In this document: one piece after another, positions 55,299 through 64,000 of the stretch
Position numbering within the stretch: the stretch's first letter is position 1
Layout: each line of letters starts with the position of its first letter
From: Balamuthia mandrillaris
Lineage: Eukaryota; Discosea; Longamoebia; Balamuthiidae
Assembly: GCA_031835245.1 (NCBI GenBank)
Contig: JAVKOQ010000041.1
Coordinates: 1 to 64,000, forward strand
Direction of reading: 5' to 3'
DNA length: 64,000 nucleotides
Program-made: the position numbers and the translations under genes
Notes under the pieces: generated by a model
Database searches by the model: none
What the model saw: the letters and a program-made list of their open reading frames with translations, nothing else
Told to the model about the DNA's origin: nothing

Positions 55299-55305
55299 TT
55301 TTTTT
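55299..55305 (+). terminator. Pol III T-run terminator of 5S gene
   Basis: Seven T residues begin 7 bases after the 5S 3' end (TCTTTCTTTTTTTGCC), the usual Pol III stop. Confidence 0.8.
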
Positions 55306-55649
55306 GCCTTGTTCGCACACCCCAAAGTACGAATAACATCGGCTGAATCCTCTTTTATTCGTTTGCATCCTTCCCTCTTTCCTCTTCCTTTTTCTCGTTC
55401 TGGATCCTTTCTCTGCTCTCTCGCTATCTCTCTCTCTCTCTCGTCTCGTCTCTAGCATTCGTGTTGGAAGGCAACGCGTGTTCGGCATTAATAAAACTAT
55501 CGACAGAGTCCTAAAAATGTCGACACTTTGTCGATAGGTTTGATTCGTGTCGACTATCTCTGAATAATTTGTCGACGAAAATAATCAAAAAAATCGTGAG
55601 AGAAAATAATAATTGTTTGGGAAAGAAAAAAAAGAAGAGAGAGAGAAAG
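55306..55649. promoter_or_regulatory. Upstream region of Mic10 with GTCGAC cluster
   Basis: No gene. A CT-rich tract ends CTCGTCTCTAG at 55455. Three exact GTCGAC sites (55519-55524, 55549-55554, 55571-55576) and near-copies TATCGACAG and TTGTCGATAG lie within 80 bases, about 75-150 bases before the Mic10 ATG. An A-rich purine leader follows. This is the densest cluster of the motif in the window. Confidence 0.45.
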
Positions 55650-56086
55650 ATGAGCAGCGCGTCGACGACCACAACAACAACACCCCTTGCCTTCGTCCTG
55701 CCCAAAGAGTGTGAGGTGGACACCAAATGGGACAGATGCTTTGAGAACCTTTTTACACACAACCTGATCGGCTTTGGCGTCGGATTGCTCTCCTTTGCTC
55801 TCGTTCGTACGTAGTTTAAACTCTTCTCTTTCACTCTTTCTTTCTCTCCCCTAATCGTATTTCGAATTCGTTCGTTTGCCAACAAAAAAACAAAAACCAA
55901 AAAGGACGAACATGGGCAAGAGCCACGTTGTTTGGCTTCTCGGTCGGTGTGGCAAATGGACATGCCTACAGCTGGTGTAAATACGACCTCTCTCATCCGC
56001 TCCTACTCCACGGCAAAAAACTAAAGGGCTTCTCTCCTTCTTCGTTATCCACCAACGACAACGCCGCTTCTGCTTCTTCTGAATAA
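55650..56086 (+). CDS. MIC10: MICOS complex subunit Mic10 (mitochondrial cristae)
   Basis: Two exons, 55650-55806 and 55905-56086, phase 1 (GTTC|GTACGT ... AAAAAG|GACGA), about 112 aa. After a Thr-rich start come CEVDTKWDRCFENLF, the first membrane helix with GFGVGLLSFAL, a short positively charged RRTWARA turn, the second helix LFGFSVGVANGHAYSWC, and YDLSHPLLLHGKKL. The E-x-KWDRC start, the two glycine-rich hairpin helices and the final LLHGK motif are Mic10 hallmarks. Mic10 oligomerises through these glycines to bend the inner mitochondrial membrane at crista junctions. The glycine repeat in helix 1 is shorter than the yeast GxGxGxG. A Ser/Asn/Ala-rich tail ends the protein. Confidence 0.92.
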
Positions 56087-56167
56087 TCAAACCATCAAAC
56101 CATCAAAAAAAAAACCAACTGTTGGGCCGCAAATCCCTTTTTTTTTTCTCCATCAAAACGAACAAAA

Positions 56168-56265
56168 TCATTTTATTTTCATTTTATTTAATAAAATTAA
56201 ATACAAATAAAATACAATAAAATAAAATAAAATAAAATAAAATAAAATACAAATAAAATACAATG
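56168..56265. repeat. AT-rich (AATAAA)n pentamer-like tract
   Basis: TTTTATTTTATTTAATAAAATTAAAT followed by AATAAAATA units between the convergent Mic10 and VWA genes. It offers AATAAA-type polyadenylation signals on the + strand and TTTATTT on the other. Confidence 0.85.
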
Positions 56266-56276
56266 CAAACTTTTTT

Positions 56277-58381
56277 TTATTTGTTGCCAACTGCTTGAAC
56301 ATGCACATCACGCTCAAACACAGCAAAGCCAACGTTCTTCATCTGCACGATGTTCTTCGCCGCGCTGTCGTCCCTCTCCATCTTTCTTCTCTCCTCCTCC
56401 CTCTCCGCCTCCCCGCCCCCTCCCTTCTGCTGCTGCAGCCGTCTCATCTCCTCCTGCTGGTGCTGCTCCCTCATGAACCCATCCAATCGTTCCGCCTCTC
56501 GGATGAAGTTGATGTAATGCCTTTGTTTCCATCCTCCTCCTCCTTCTTCTTTCATCTTCTCTTCTTTCTTCTTCTTGGCCTCGTTGTTGGCATTGCTGTT
56601 GATGGTGTTCATGCCGCGTTGCATCAAGCGTTGGAAAGAGATCAGCTTCAAGCGGGCCAGATTGTACTCGCCTCGTTGGGCCAGGGTGGCGCTTTGGTGA
56701 ATGGCGTGAAGGGCGACCACGGCGGCGTTCATGGAGCGTTCGGCGGTGGAGCGCTCTCCGGTGGCGGAGAGCTGTTGAGAGACCACTTTGAGGCAGCGAT
56801 AGCCATCCGGTCTGGTGTAGTTTATCTGTTTGCAGAGCAGAAAGACAGGGGGATAAGAATGCGAGAACAGGCGCAGAAGAAGAAGAAGAAGCGATAAGAA
56901 ACAAACCTGAACTTGGAGAGGGATGGAAGAGATGTCGTTGTTGATGTTGCTCTTAGAAAAGAACTTGTCCTTGAATGCAAACGTGATGCTGCTGTCTTCG
57001 GTGACATTGCCAACATCAACGCTCGCATAATTCTTCACCTCTGGTGAAGTTGTTTTCTCTTTGCCTTTGTCCTCCTCCTTCTTTTTGCTTCCTTCGCTGT
57101 TCTCTTCTTCTCCCACCGAAGCGCAAACCTCAAAGCCAACAGGAAGTATGGCTTTGACAGAGACCATGCTCGCCAGTATAGGTTTGTGGATGGCAGAGAC
57201 GATGTTGGTGGTAAGGTCGAGAGGATCGACGATGTCGACGGTGCCTCCCGTGGCATCGGCCAGCGTCCCCAACGTCTCCATCGAACAGTCATCTCCACGA
57301 ATGGATATAACGCTTATCATTGTTCCTGTGAGGTTTCGTTTAAACAAAAAAAAGACAGTGAGAAAGAGAATGCAGCAATGCAGCACAAAACAAAGAATGT
57401 ACCGTTCTGTTTGGCGATATTGGCCAGCTGTTGGTAGAACGCAGCGGCACTGTTCTTCTCCTCCACAGTGGCCACGTCCAAGTTGCCCACGCCAACATTG
57501 GCCAATCCGTCCGTGCAAATCACCACCTTGGAGCCGCTCGGCGCCATCGAGGTCATACCCACGGCATAAGCCAGAGCAGGTCCCAAAGCGGTGGCTCCAC
57601 ATTCTTGCAAGGAGTTCACTCTCTCCATCAAAGCATCGCAGCATTTGGCGGCAGGCATAGTGCAGCCGTTATAGCTCGCTCCTCTCTTGAGCAGCTCCTC
57701 CGTGTCGTATAGACGATCTCCCGCGATGACTTCAGGCTCGCGTTGAGAGAGGCCGTCTCCATAGACGGTGACCTCGTGGTTGAAGGTGATGAGCGCGGGA
57801 CGTTGGTTGGGAGAGGAGGAAGAGGAGGAGGCCATCAGTTGAAGCTCCTTGTGGACGGCCGATTGAACGCATTCCATTCTGCTTATGTAGGAGACGGAGC
57901 GACTTTGTCCGGGCAGCCATTGGGAGGCACCTTCTGTGAAGGCTAAGAGATCGGAGGAAGAAGAGGCATCGGTTTTCTTCTTGTTGGACAGGAGGTCCAC
58001 CTTTTTGCCTGCGACTGGAGTAACAAATAACAATGATTAGAAAACGAGGAGAGAATAGAGGAGAGGTGAGCATAGAAAAAGAGACAAACCTTCAGTAGTG
58101 ACACACATGGAACCGCTTATATCTATACAGAACACAACTAGCTGTTTCTTGTCTCTCTTGGCTTTGAACTCCTCCGATGGAGTTTCTATCAAGTAATCGG
58201 CCACTTCTGTCTTCGGCACCTCCCCTTCATCCAACATCAATCCATCGTTGGTCTCGCCACAGAACTCACAGCTCCAGTCGCACTCTTCTCCCTCCTCCAA
58301 ACAGTTTGGAGGGTCGAGTTTGCTGTGAACGCTGAGAATGGCGCCACACCGTTGACATGTCGTTGGGTCTCCCGTTACCAT
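56277..58381 (-). CDS. Sec23/24-like zinc-finger VWA protein
   Basis: Five exons; ATG at 58381, stop at 56277. The N-terminal zinc finger has CQRCGAIL and CEFCGETN (two CxxC pairs), then a VWA domain with a canonical MIDAS start VFCIDISGSM, TFNHEVTVYGDG, GATALGPALAYAVGM (MIDAS Thr) and VVICTDGLANVGVG. Beta-sandwich and helical parts follow: SMVSVKAILPVGFEVCASV, SSITFAFKDKFF, INYTRPDGYRCLKVVSQQ, AAVVALHAIHQSATLA. This zinc-finger/trunk/sandwich/helix order is that of COPII Sec23/Sec24, but the sequence is closer to the VWA part of amoebal circularly permuted Ras proteins; no Ras domain is present here. It probably acts as a metal-dependent protein-binding scaffold in the cytosol. The tail is a Glu/Arg/Gln coiled coil with poly-Gly. 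Confidence 0.72.
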
Positions 58382-58500
58382 TGTTTCTTGCTCCGAGCTT
58401 TATCATTGTTTCGATCCACATATAAGAAACGCAAAGAAGAAACGGAAAAGAAAGGAAAAGAAAGAACAGACATAAAACAAAGAGAATTAAGGCTGTGACA

Positions 58501-60821
58501 TTACCTGGAAGATGCTTCTTGCGAAAGAGAAGACAGAGCAACGCGAACAATGTTAGTGTCAGAGATGGCATGTTTGATGGCTTCACCACGGCTCTCGACA
58601 ACCTCTTCCTCCTTCTCAGTTTTGTCTTCCGAAGCAGTCAAAGGACAGGAAGGCGAAGAGGAAGCAGAAATGTCGAAGATCTTGGCGTAGTCGACTGTCT
58701 TTCTTGTTGCGTAGCTGGAAGAGGAAGTAGAAGAAGCACAAGTCGGCCAACACTTTCTATGAATAATGCTTGGCCCTGTTTATTTCGTGAAGAAAGAACA
58801 GAAAGAGGGTTAAGAACAGAGAATGAATAGCGGAGAAACAAGACAAACCAGATTCATCATAATCTTCTTTAGAGACCCAAAGCTGAGGCATGGTTGAAAG
58901 AGAGCCAAGAATGCTTTGGCCTATCCACACTGAGTACTTTCTTTCAGGAGGAGCAATGACATGAACCCTCTTTTTCGTTGTTCAAGCGAATGAAGATAAG
59001 AACAGGAACGAGAAAGTACAAGAAGGAAAGCAAACCGTTGTAGAAGGTGCAAGAGCGCTAATCTCTTTAACCATACGTTCTGCAATCCCATCAAACATTG
59101 TTGAACCTGGTAGTTTGCAAAGCACATGAGAACCTAGGTGCAGCAGACAAAAAGAAGTTCAAAGGAAGCACAAACCTCCTGCAAGAACAATGTTGCCAAA
59201 CAGAGTTCGTTTGATGCTGCTGTCCGCTTTCATGATGGAATTGTAGGCCATCTCGTGTATACCCTGTTGCTCCATTCCCAGAAAAGATGGTTCGAACAGA
59301 GCTTCACCACATCGGAAACTGTGTTGAAGAAAAAAGAACAAGGAGATAGAAGATGAGGTTATTTCTTCAGACAAAAAGCAGAACAAAGAACATACCGCTC
59401 GTTACCAACAGTGATGACTTGTCCATCAGGCAACTCGTAGCTTTTCTCCAACGAACTAGAAGTGGCCGCCATTTGCATCTCTTGTTCAAAGTCCAAAGCC
59501 ACATAGCCAAGACGCTTTTCATTCCATGAACACCAACCAAAAATAAGTAAAAATGAAACAGTAAAAGCGTTTTGTTCTTGCTAATACCTCTTTGACATCT
59601 CTGACGATTTCTCGCTCCGCGGTGGTTGTGAAGGAGTATCCTCGCTCAGTCATAATCTTCATCATGTAATCCGTCAGGTCCCTGCCTGCCAAAGATAACG
59701 ACTATATATAGCAAGACATATTAATTGAGAAAGCAAGAATAGAAGAAGAAGAAACGTTACGGAAATGGAATGGGCAAGGGGATAGCCTTCAAAACAGGCA
59801 ACAGAGTGAGTGGTAGTCTCGCCGCTCTCCAAAACAACGCCAGTGGCTCGTCCACTAGCATACAAAGCATGCACTGACGACAGTTGCAAGTAGAGAGCTG
59901 GAACCTATTTTGTGTTCGTTGAAGAAGAATAAGAAGAAGAAGATCAAGAAGAAATGGCAACGCTTGTTATAAACCAAAAGTAACACAGATAAGAAAGAAA
60001 CCGTACGTTGAATGTCTCAAACATGATTTGTGTAAGCTTCTCTCTGCAATTTAATGGATTGAGAGGGCCTTCTGTGTGGAGCACAGGATGTTCTTCCGGG
60101 GCTACTCTCAGCTCGTTGTAGAAAGTGTGATGCCATATCTTCTCCATATCATCCCAATTCGTTACAATCCCTATTCGTTTGTTTAGAAGAAGCAAAGGAG
60201 AAGAAGAGACAGTACAAACCTCCTTCACAGGGGTAACGAAGAGTAAGAATGCCACGTTTGCATTGCGCCTCGGATCCGACGTAACTGTCTTTCTGTCCCA
60301 TTCCGACCATCACTCCTGTGTGCCGAGGACGACCCACCAACGATGGGAAAACGCTCCTGTTATCATTATTATTAATTGTTTACAGGGAGATATGGTTGGA
60401 AAGACAGAAAAGAACGTACCTTGGAGCATCATCTCCAGCAAAGCCAGCTTTCATCCATCCACTGCTGTTATCGATGGCAATGCATTGCACATCTTCCACA
60501 GTCAACGAAGATGATGAAGAGGTCAAAGCGGAACTAAAGGGGGGAGAATAAGAACCAGACGATTCCTTCGGTTCTTCTTCTTCCCCTCCCAGCTCCTCTT
60601 CCAGTTGAGCTTGCAAACGACGCAGCTCTGCCTCTCTCTGTCGGGCTCGCTTCTTCTTGGCCGCCATCTCGGCGTTGGTTCGGTTGTTGGCCAGGACGTC
60701 GTACTGCTGGGCCTTGCCCTTCTGGTAGCGAGGTTGCAGCCGTCGAACGGAGGAGAAGACGCCGTTGTGAGAGGACATGGCATCGCTGTGCATTTCTTGA
60801 ACTATAATATAGTAGAAGAGT

Positions 60822-60861
<40 letters not shown>

Positions 60862-61594
60862 ACGAATCAAGAATAGAAAGAAGAAGAAGTAGAAGAAGAA
60901 GAAGAAGAAGAACAAGAACAAGAACAAGAACAAGAACAAGAAGAAGAAGAAGAACAAGAACAAGAACAAGAACAAGATAAGAATAAGAAAGACAAACAAG
61001 AAAGCAAAAAACAAAAGTGCAGAAACGGGTAAAAAAGAAAAACACGAACCACGATCGACAGTGCGTTCATGCTCTTGACCCATACGAATGAGTTCGGAGA
61101 TGAAGGCTTTGTCAACAAGCCCCTTATTCTCTTCCTCTTGAGCGGCCTCCGCCCAGATCTTTGCCTGCGCCATTGCACATGCAGCTATACCGTCTTCTAT
61201 TTCATCTGTTGGTTTTTAAAGAAACGAAAAGAAAGTAAGTTTTCAAAACGAGAGAGAGAGAGAGAAGGGTTGAAACAACAGAAGAACCTTGGAATATGTC
61301 CTCCGTTTCTTCAACCTCTCCTTCTCCTTTCTGGTTCTGGTTTTGTTGTCCTTGTTCTGTTGTTTCTTTTCCTTTTTCTTCTTCCTTTTGTTCTGCTACT
61401 TCTCCTCCTTCTCCTTCTTTCTTTTCGGAAGAAGCAGCAGCTTCTTGCTTTGGTTCGGTGGTGCTTCTCAACAAAGCGAACGCGGAGCCGAATTGCAATA
61501 TAGGTTCCTGTTCCTTGTGTCCCTGACTCGCTGCGGCGGATGAGGCAGAACAGGTTGATGGTGGTGGTGGCGGAGGTGGTGTTGGTGCTTGCAT
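58501..61594 (-). CDS. Actin with long N- and C-terminal extensions
   Basis: About twelve exons. The first usable ATG is at 61594 ([15 protein letters not shown]); the final frame ends SLSQEASSR at 58501. Residues 1 to about 230 are polyproline, Glu/Gln-rich sequence, a helical segment ([20 protein letters not shown]) and a basic coil. A nearly complete actin fold follows: [38 protein letters not shown] (D-loop), [72 protein letters not shown] (phosphate 2; family DSGDGVTH), [54 protein letters not shown] and [13 protein letters not shown]. Methyl-acceptor His73 is Gly, and Asp154 of the nucleotide site is Glu. About 70 extra residues follow the normal C-terminus, which would affect polymer contacts. 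Probably a specialised actin-like protein. Confidence 0.83.
60880..60985. repeat. (AAGAAC)n tract in actin-like gene intron
   Basis: AAGAAG and AAGAAC hexamers on the + strand, GTTCTT in the sense direction, like the CDC123 intron repeat at 31017-31165; a (GA)n tract adjoins at 60828-60852. Confidence 0.93.
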
Positions 61595-61920
61595 TACTTG
61601 GTGTTGTTGTTGCGTTTGTTCAAACAAACAAAGAACAGCACAGAACAGAACAGCGCTGCTTGCTTCTTTCTGTTATTTGCTTTCTTCAGTCAAACGCCAT
61701 TTCAGCAAAAAAAATTATCATTACAATTCTGCACAAAGGAAGGTCCTTTTGTGTTGCCTTTGACCTCTGTCGTTCGAACCCCTGCACGAATCGTGGTCTT
61801 CTGCTGTTCAATTACTTTGCTGTGATCAATTAATGCAGAATATGTACACAAAGTACGTGTAGAAATGCGGAATTCGTGTCGTCACGAGAAGCAATATAGG
61901 CGACATGAAACTCAAAAAAC
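61595..61920. other. Divergent intergenic region
   Basis: Between the actin-like gene (minus) and the F-box/Ras gene (plus). AACAAAC-rich leader at 61611-61640, an AACAGAACAGAACAG repeat at 61634-61654, TGATCAATTAAT at 61822-61833 and an ACTCAAAAAAC leader before the ATG. No RNA gene recognised; GTTCGAACCCC at 61770 resembles a B box but has no matching tRNA arms. Confidence 0.4.
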
Positions 61921-63337
61921 ATGAGAAGAAACAACAAAGGAAAACGTAAAGCGGAAGAGGAAGATGGGAGGGAGAAAAGCCTTATCACCGAGTTACCAAC
62001 GGAGCTGAAGGTGTTGTATGTCCTTCCTCTCCACCCCAGATCTCATCCGGTGTTTCATGGTCTGTCGCGAGTGGAACGCCTTGCGCAGAGAGCCCTTCCT
62101 GTTGAAACTGTTGACTTCCACAACCTCGTCTTCGGTTTTGATGCTAGACGCGCCCAAAAGAAGGAGGATCCTGGCAATGTGGCTCCCTTGCGAGGATTCT
62201 TATAAAGTTGTGGTGTTGGGGGAAGGCGGCACCGGACGCATGAGCTTTATCCGTCGTGTAACGGGCGAATTCGACTATCTCGACCAGCTTCCTTTCGGTC
62301 TGCTTGGTCTTGACAGGTTTCTTTCTCTCTTTCTTCTTGTTTCTTTCTTGTCATTCCCTTCTGCTTGTTCTTGTTCTTGTTATTCTTCTTCTTCAACATC
62401 TTTCATTTGTTCTAATTCTTTCTTGTTCTTCTTCTTCTTCTTGTTCTTGTTCTTGTTCTTCTTCTTTCTTCTTCTTCTTCTTCTTCTTTTCTCTTCATTT
62501 TCTTTCATTTGTTTTCATGTATATGTGGGTGCCAACAACAAGGAAAAAAAACCATCAACAGGTTTAGCAAAACAGTGGAAATAGATGGTAAGGACGTTGT
62601 TTTGGAATTTGCTCCTCCTACGAAGAAACCCTACAAAGACCCATGTATAGTCTCCTCTTTATAACTCCATCACATTCTGTTAGACACAATACACCATGCA
62701 AACAGAGTAACTCACCGTTGTTCTTCTCCCAATAACAACTATATGAATAGCAAGAAATCCCAACCTGCGAAATGGAGATTGCTTCTTGATATTCTACTCA
62801 GTAACATCCCGTCAAACCTTTGAGGCCGTTCCTCCGCTCGTGGAACTCATTCGCCAAGCACAAGGAGGCGGGAGAGGCAAGCGCCCTCCACGCGGGGAGC
62901 CCACCCGCCAAGCGGGTTACTGCGACATGATCCGCTGTCCTCCCATCATCATCATTGGTAACAAAATGGACCTTGCGTCTTCTCCTCAGCAGCAAGCACA
63001 AAGAGAAGTCTCTTTCGCGGAAGGAAAGAGGTTGGCGGATTCTCTGTTGGTTTATCGTTGGAACGAAGATGAACCAAGGAGCAAAAAGAAGAAACATAAG
63101 AGCGAGAAGAAAGGAGGATTCGTGTTTCGCAAAAACTTTTTCGAGATGAGCGTGAAGAACAACATCGCCATGTTCCATGGAGTTGATGTGGAGCACCCTC
63201 ACACCAGGGAGGATGTGGTGTCTGTTGTTGTGGAGGAGGTAGTAAGACAGATCGATGAATGGAGATACCGCCGTGTGTTGCGAGAGGAAAAGGAGATTCT
63301 TGCTTTGGCAAAAAACAACACATGCCTGTTGATGTAA
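61921..63337 (+). CDS. F-box and degenerate Ras-like GTPase fusion with CAAX box (apparent frameshift)
   Basis: ATG 61921. An F-box starts LITELPTELKVL and continues, after a one-base frame slip near 62013-62018, as MSFLSTPDLIRCFMVCREW and NALRREPFL. A Ras-like domain follows on three exons (62018-62316, then from about 62562, then from 62748): YKVVVLGEGGTGRMSFIRRV, FSKTVEIDGKDVVLEF, NLRNGDCFLIFYSVTSRQTF, PIIIIGNKMDLAS, FFEMSVKNNIAMFH, VVEEVVRQIDEWRYRRV. The P-loop Lys-Ser is replaced by Arg-Met, and the DTAGQE switch by FAPPTKK, while NKMD (G4) and a Ras-like G5 remain, so normal GTP hydrolysis is doubtful. The protein ends in CLLM, a prenylation CAAX box. A membrane-tethered F-box protein recruiting an SCF ubiquitin ligase is a reasonable inference. 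Confidence 0.75.
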
Positions 63338-63381
63338 ACAAAACGAAAATAAAGGAAAGAGAAAAGAAGGAGAAAGGTGGA

Positions 63382-64000
63382 TCAGTTGCTGGCATGTTGG
63401 CGTAAGAACACGCCAGGCATCCAACTGCTACACGCCATCACGTGGGTGATAGCATTGGTGTCGTACTCGTCCCCAGAGCGATAGGTCTCAAAAAACCCGT
63501 TGAGCTTCTTCACTCTATCCGGCCACATTTCCACCGCTTGCAGACCTTTTTGTATATAAAGTTTTAAACAACCAAACATAAGAATAAGGAATAGAAAACA
63601 CAAAGCAGAAGAGAGAACAACATACCAATGGACACTCCATAGTTCGTGAATGCATACTTGGTCTCTCTCATCTCCGGATGTCTGCAAAAATATCCTCTGC
63701 CTCCTCCTCTTCCTTCTCCTTCCTCCTCCCCTCCGCTCCCGGTGTCTCCATTCCCCTCCACCCACATCCTATCCAGCGTCCGCAGGCAGGTCTTCCTCAG
63801 GTGCTGCGCCCAACGCTCCTGCGGGAACCAATGCGTCAGCCACAGGCTCTCCCCCAAGCCCAGGTCCTGCTCGCAAACGAACCGCTTGTAGTTCTTCATC
63901 ACCAAGGCGCGCATCTCCTCGATCTCCTCCTCCAAGTTCTCCTGCCCTCCCGCTCTGCGCTCCGCCCTCTCCGCCGCCGCCTCCTCCGAGGAGTACGGCG
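63382..64000 (-). CDS. Conserved-looking protein of unknown function, C-terminal part (runs off window)
   Basis: The minus-strand frame is open at base 64000 and ends with TGA at 63382 after one intron (about 63545-63626). Readable segments: EEAAAERAERRAGGQENLEE, LVMKNYKRFVCEQDLGLGES, WLTHWFPQERWAQHLRKTC, GYFCRHPEMRETKYAFTNYG, LQAVEMWPDRVKKLNGFFET, YRSGDEYDTNAITHVMACSS and MPGVFLRQHASN. The stretch from TNYGVSIGLQAV to the end is aromatic-rich and ordered and looks like the closing helices of an alpha-helical enzyme, but no family was recognised. A poly-Gly/Glu insert (63690-63750) interrupts it. The ATG is outside. Confidence 0.6.

Noticed and set aside
55243-55455. Short frame starting within the 5S gene
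   Set aside because: It overlaps the 5S rRNA and its terminator and consists of Ser/Leu-rich CT-tract translation.

Overview
This window is protist nuclear DNA. The genes are eukaryotic, most are split by short GT-AG introns, both strands are used, and coding density is high, with convergent stop codons 9, 23 and 44 bases apart. Gene content (IP3 receptor, RGS, actin, MICOS Mic10, CDC123, ALG2, Rad60/NIP45, plant-type sterol acyltransferase, PqiA-like membrane protein, Sec23-like VWA protein) and the pyrimidine-microsatellite-filled introns suit a free-living amoeba (Amoebozoa, Acanthamoeba/Balamuthia-like). The lineage is an inference.

Layout. 1-9967: partial tubulin-tyrosine-ligase-like gene (-), a large 2OG-Fe(II) oxygenase (-), a SAM-histidine phosphatase (-), a zinc-type macrodomain ADP-ribose hydrolase (+), a GNAT acetyltransferase (-) and an RGS protein (+). 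10289-28845 is the most unusual region. A truncated but intact seven-exon copy of the IP3-receptor N-terminus lies on the + strand (10289-11952). Next comes a Mutator-like DNA transposon with 91-bp imperfect terminal inverted repeats (11997-15705). Then comes the full IP3 receptor gene on the - strand (15787-28845). The two receptor copies converge on the transposon.

29040-41309: a possible Pol III RNA, CDC123 (-), an intronless BPI-PqiA fusion membrane protein (-), a small unknown gene (-) and a phospholipid:sterol acyltransferase (-). 41462-53998: a large low-complexity protein (+), a coiled-coil protein (-), a Rad60/NIP45 protein with three SUMO-like domains (-), a BTB/KCTD-like protein (+) and ALG2 (+) with a possible alternative 3' exon. 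54120-64000: a secreted repeat protein (+) with an apparent frameshift, a 5S rRNA gene, Mic10 (+), a Sec23-like VWA protein (-), an extended actin (-), an F-box/Ras-like fusion ending in a CAAX box (+, apparent frameshift) and a partial unknown gene (-).

The genes do not form one pathway. The RGS gene, the receptor fragment and the full IP3 receptor do place three G-protein/calcium-signalling genes side by side. Microsatellites are strongly strand-polarised: introns are pyrimidine-rich on the sense strand, so repeat polarity predicts gene orientation. Exon boundaries were read by eye; long genes are given as one span.
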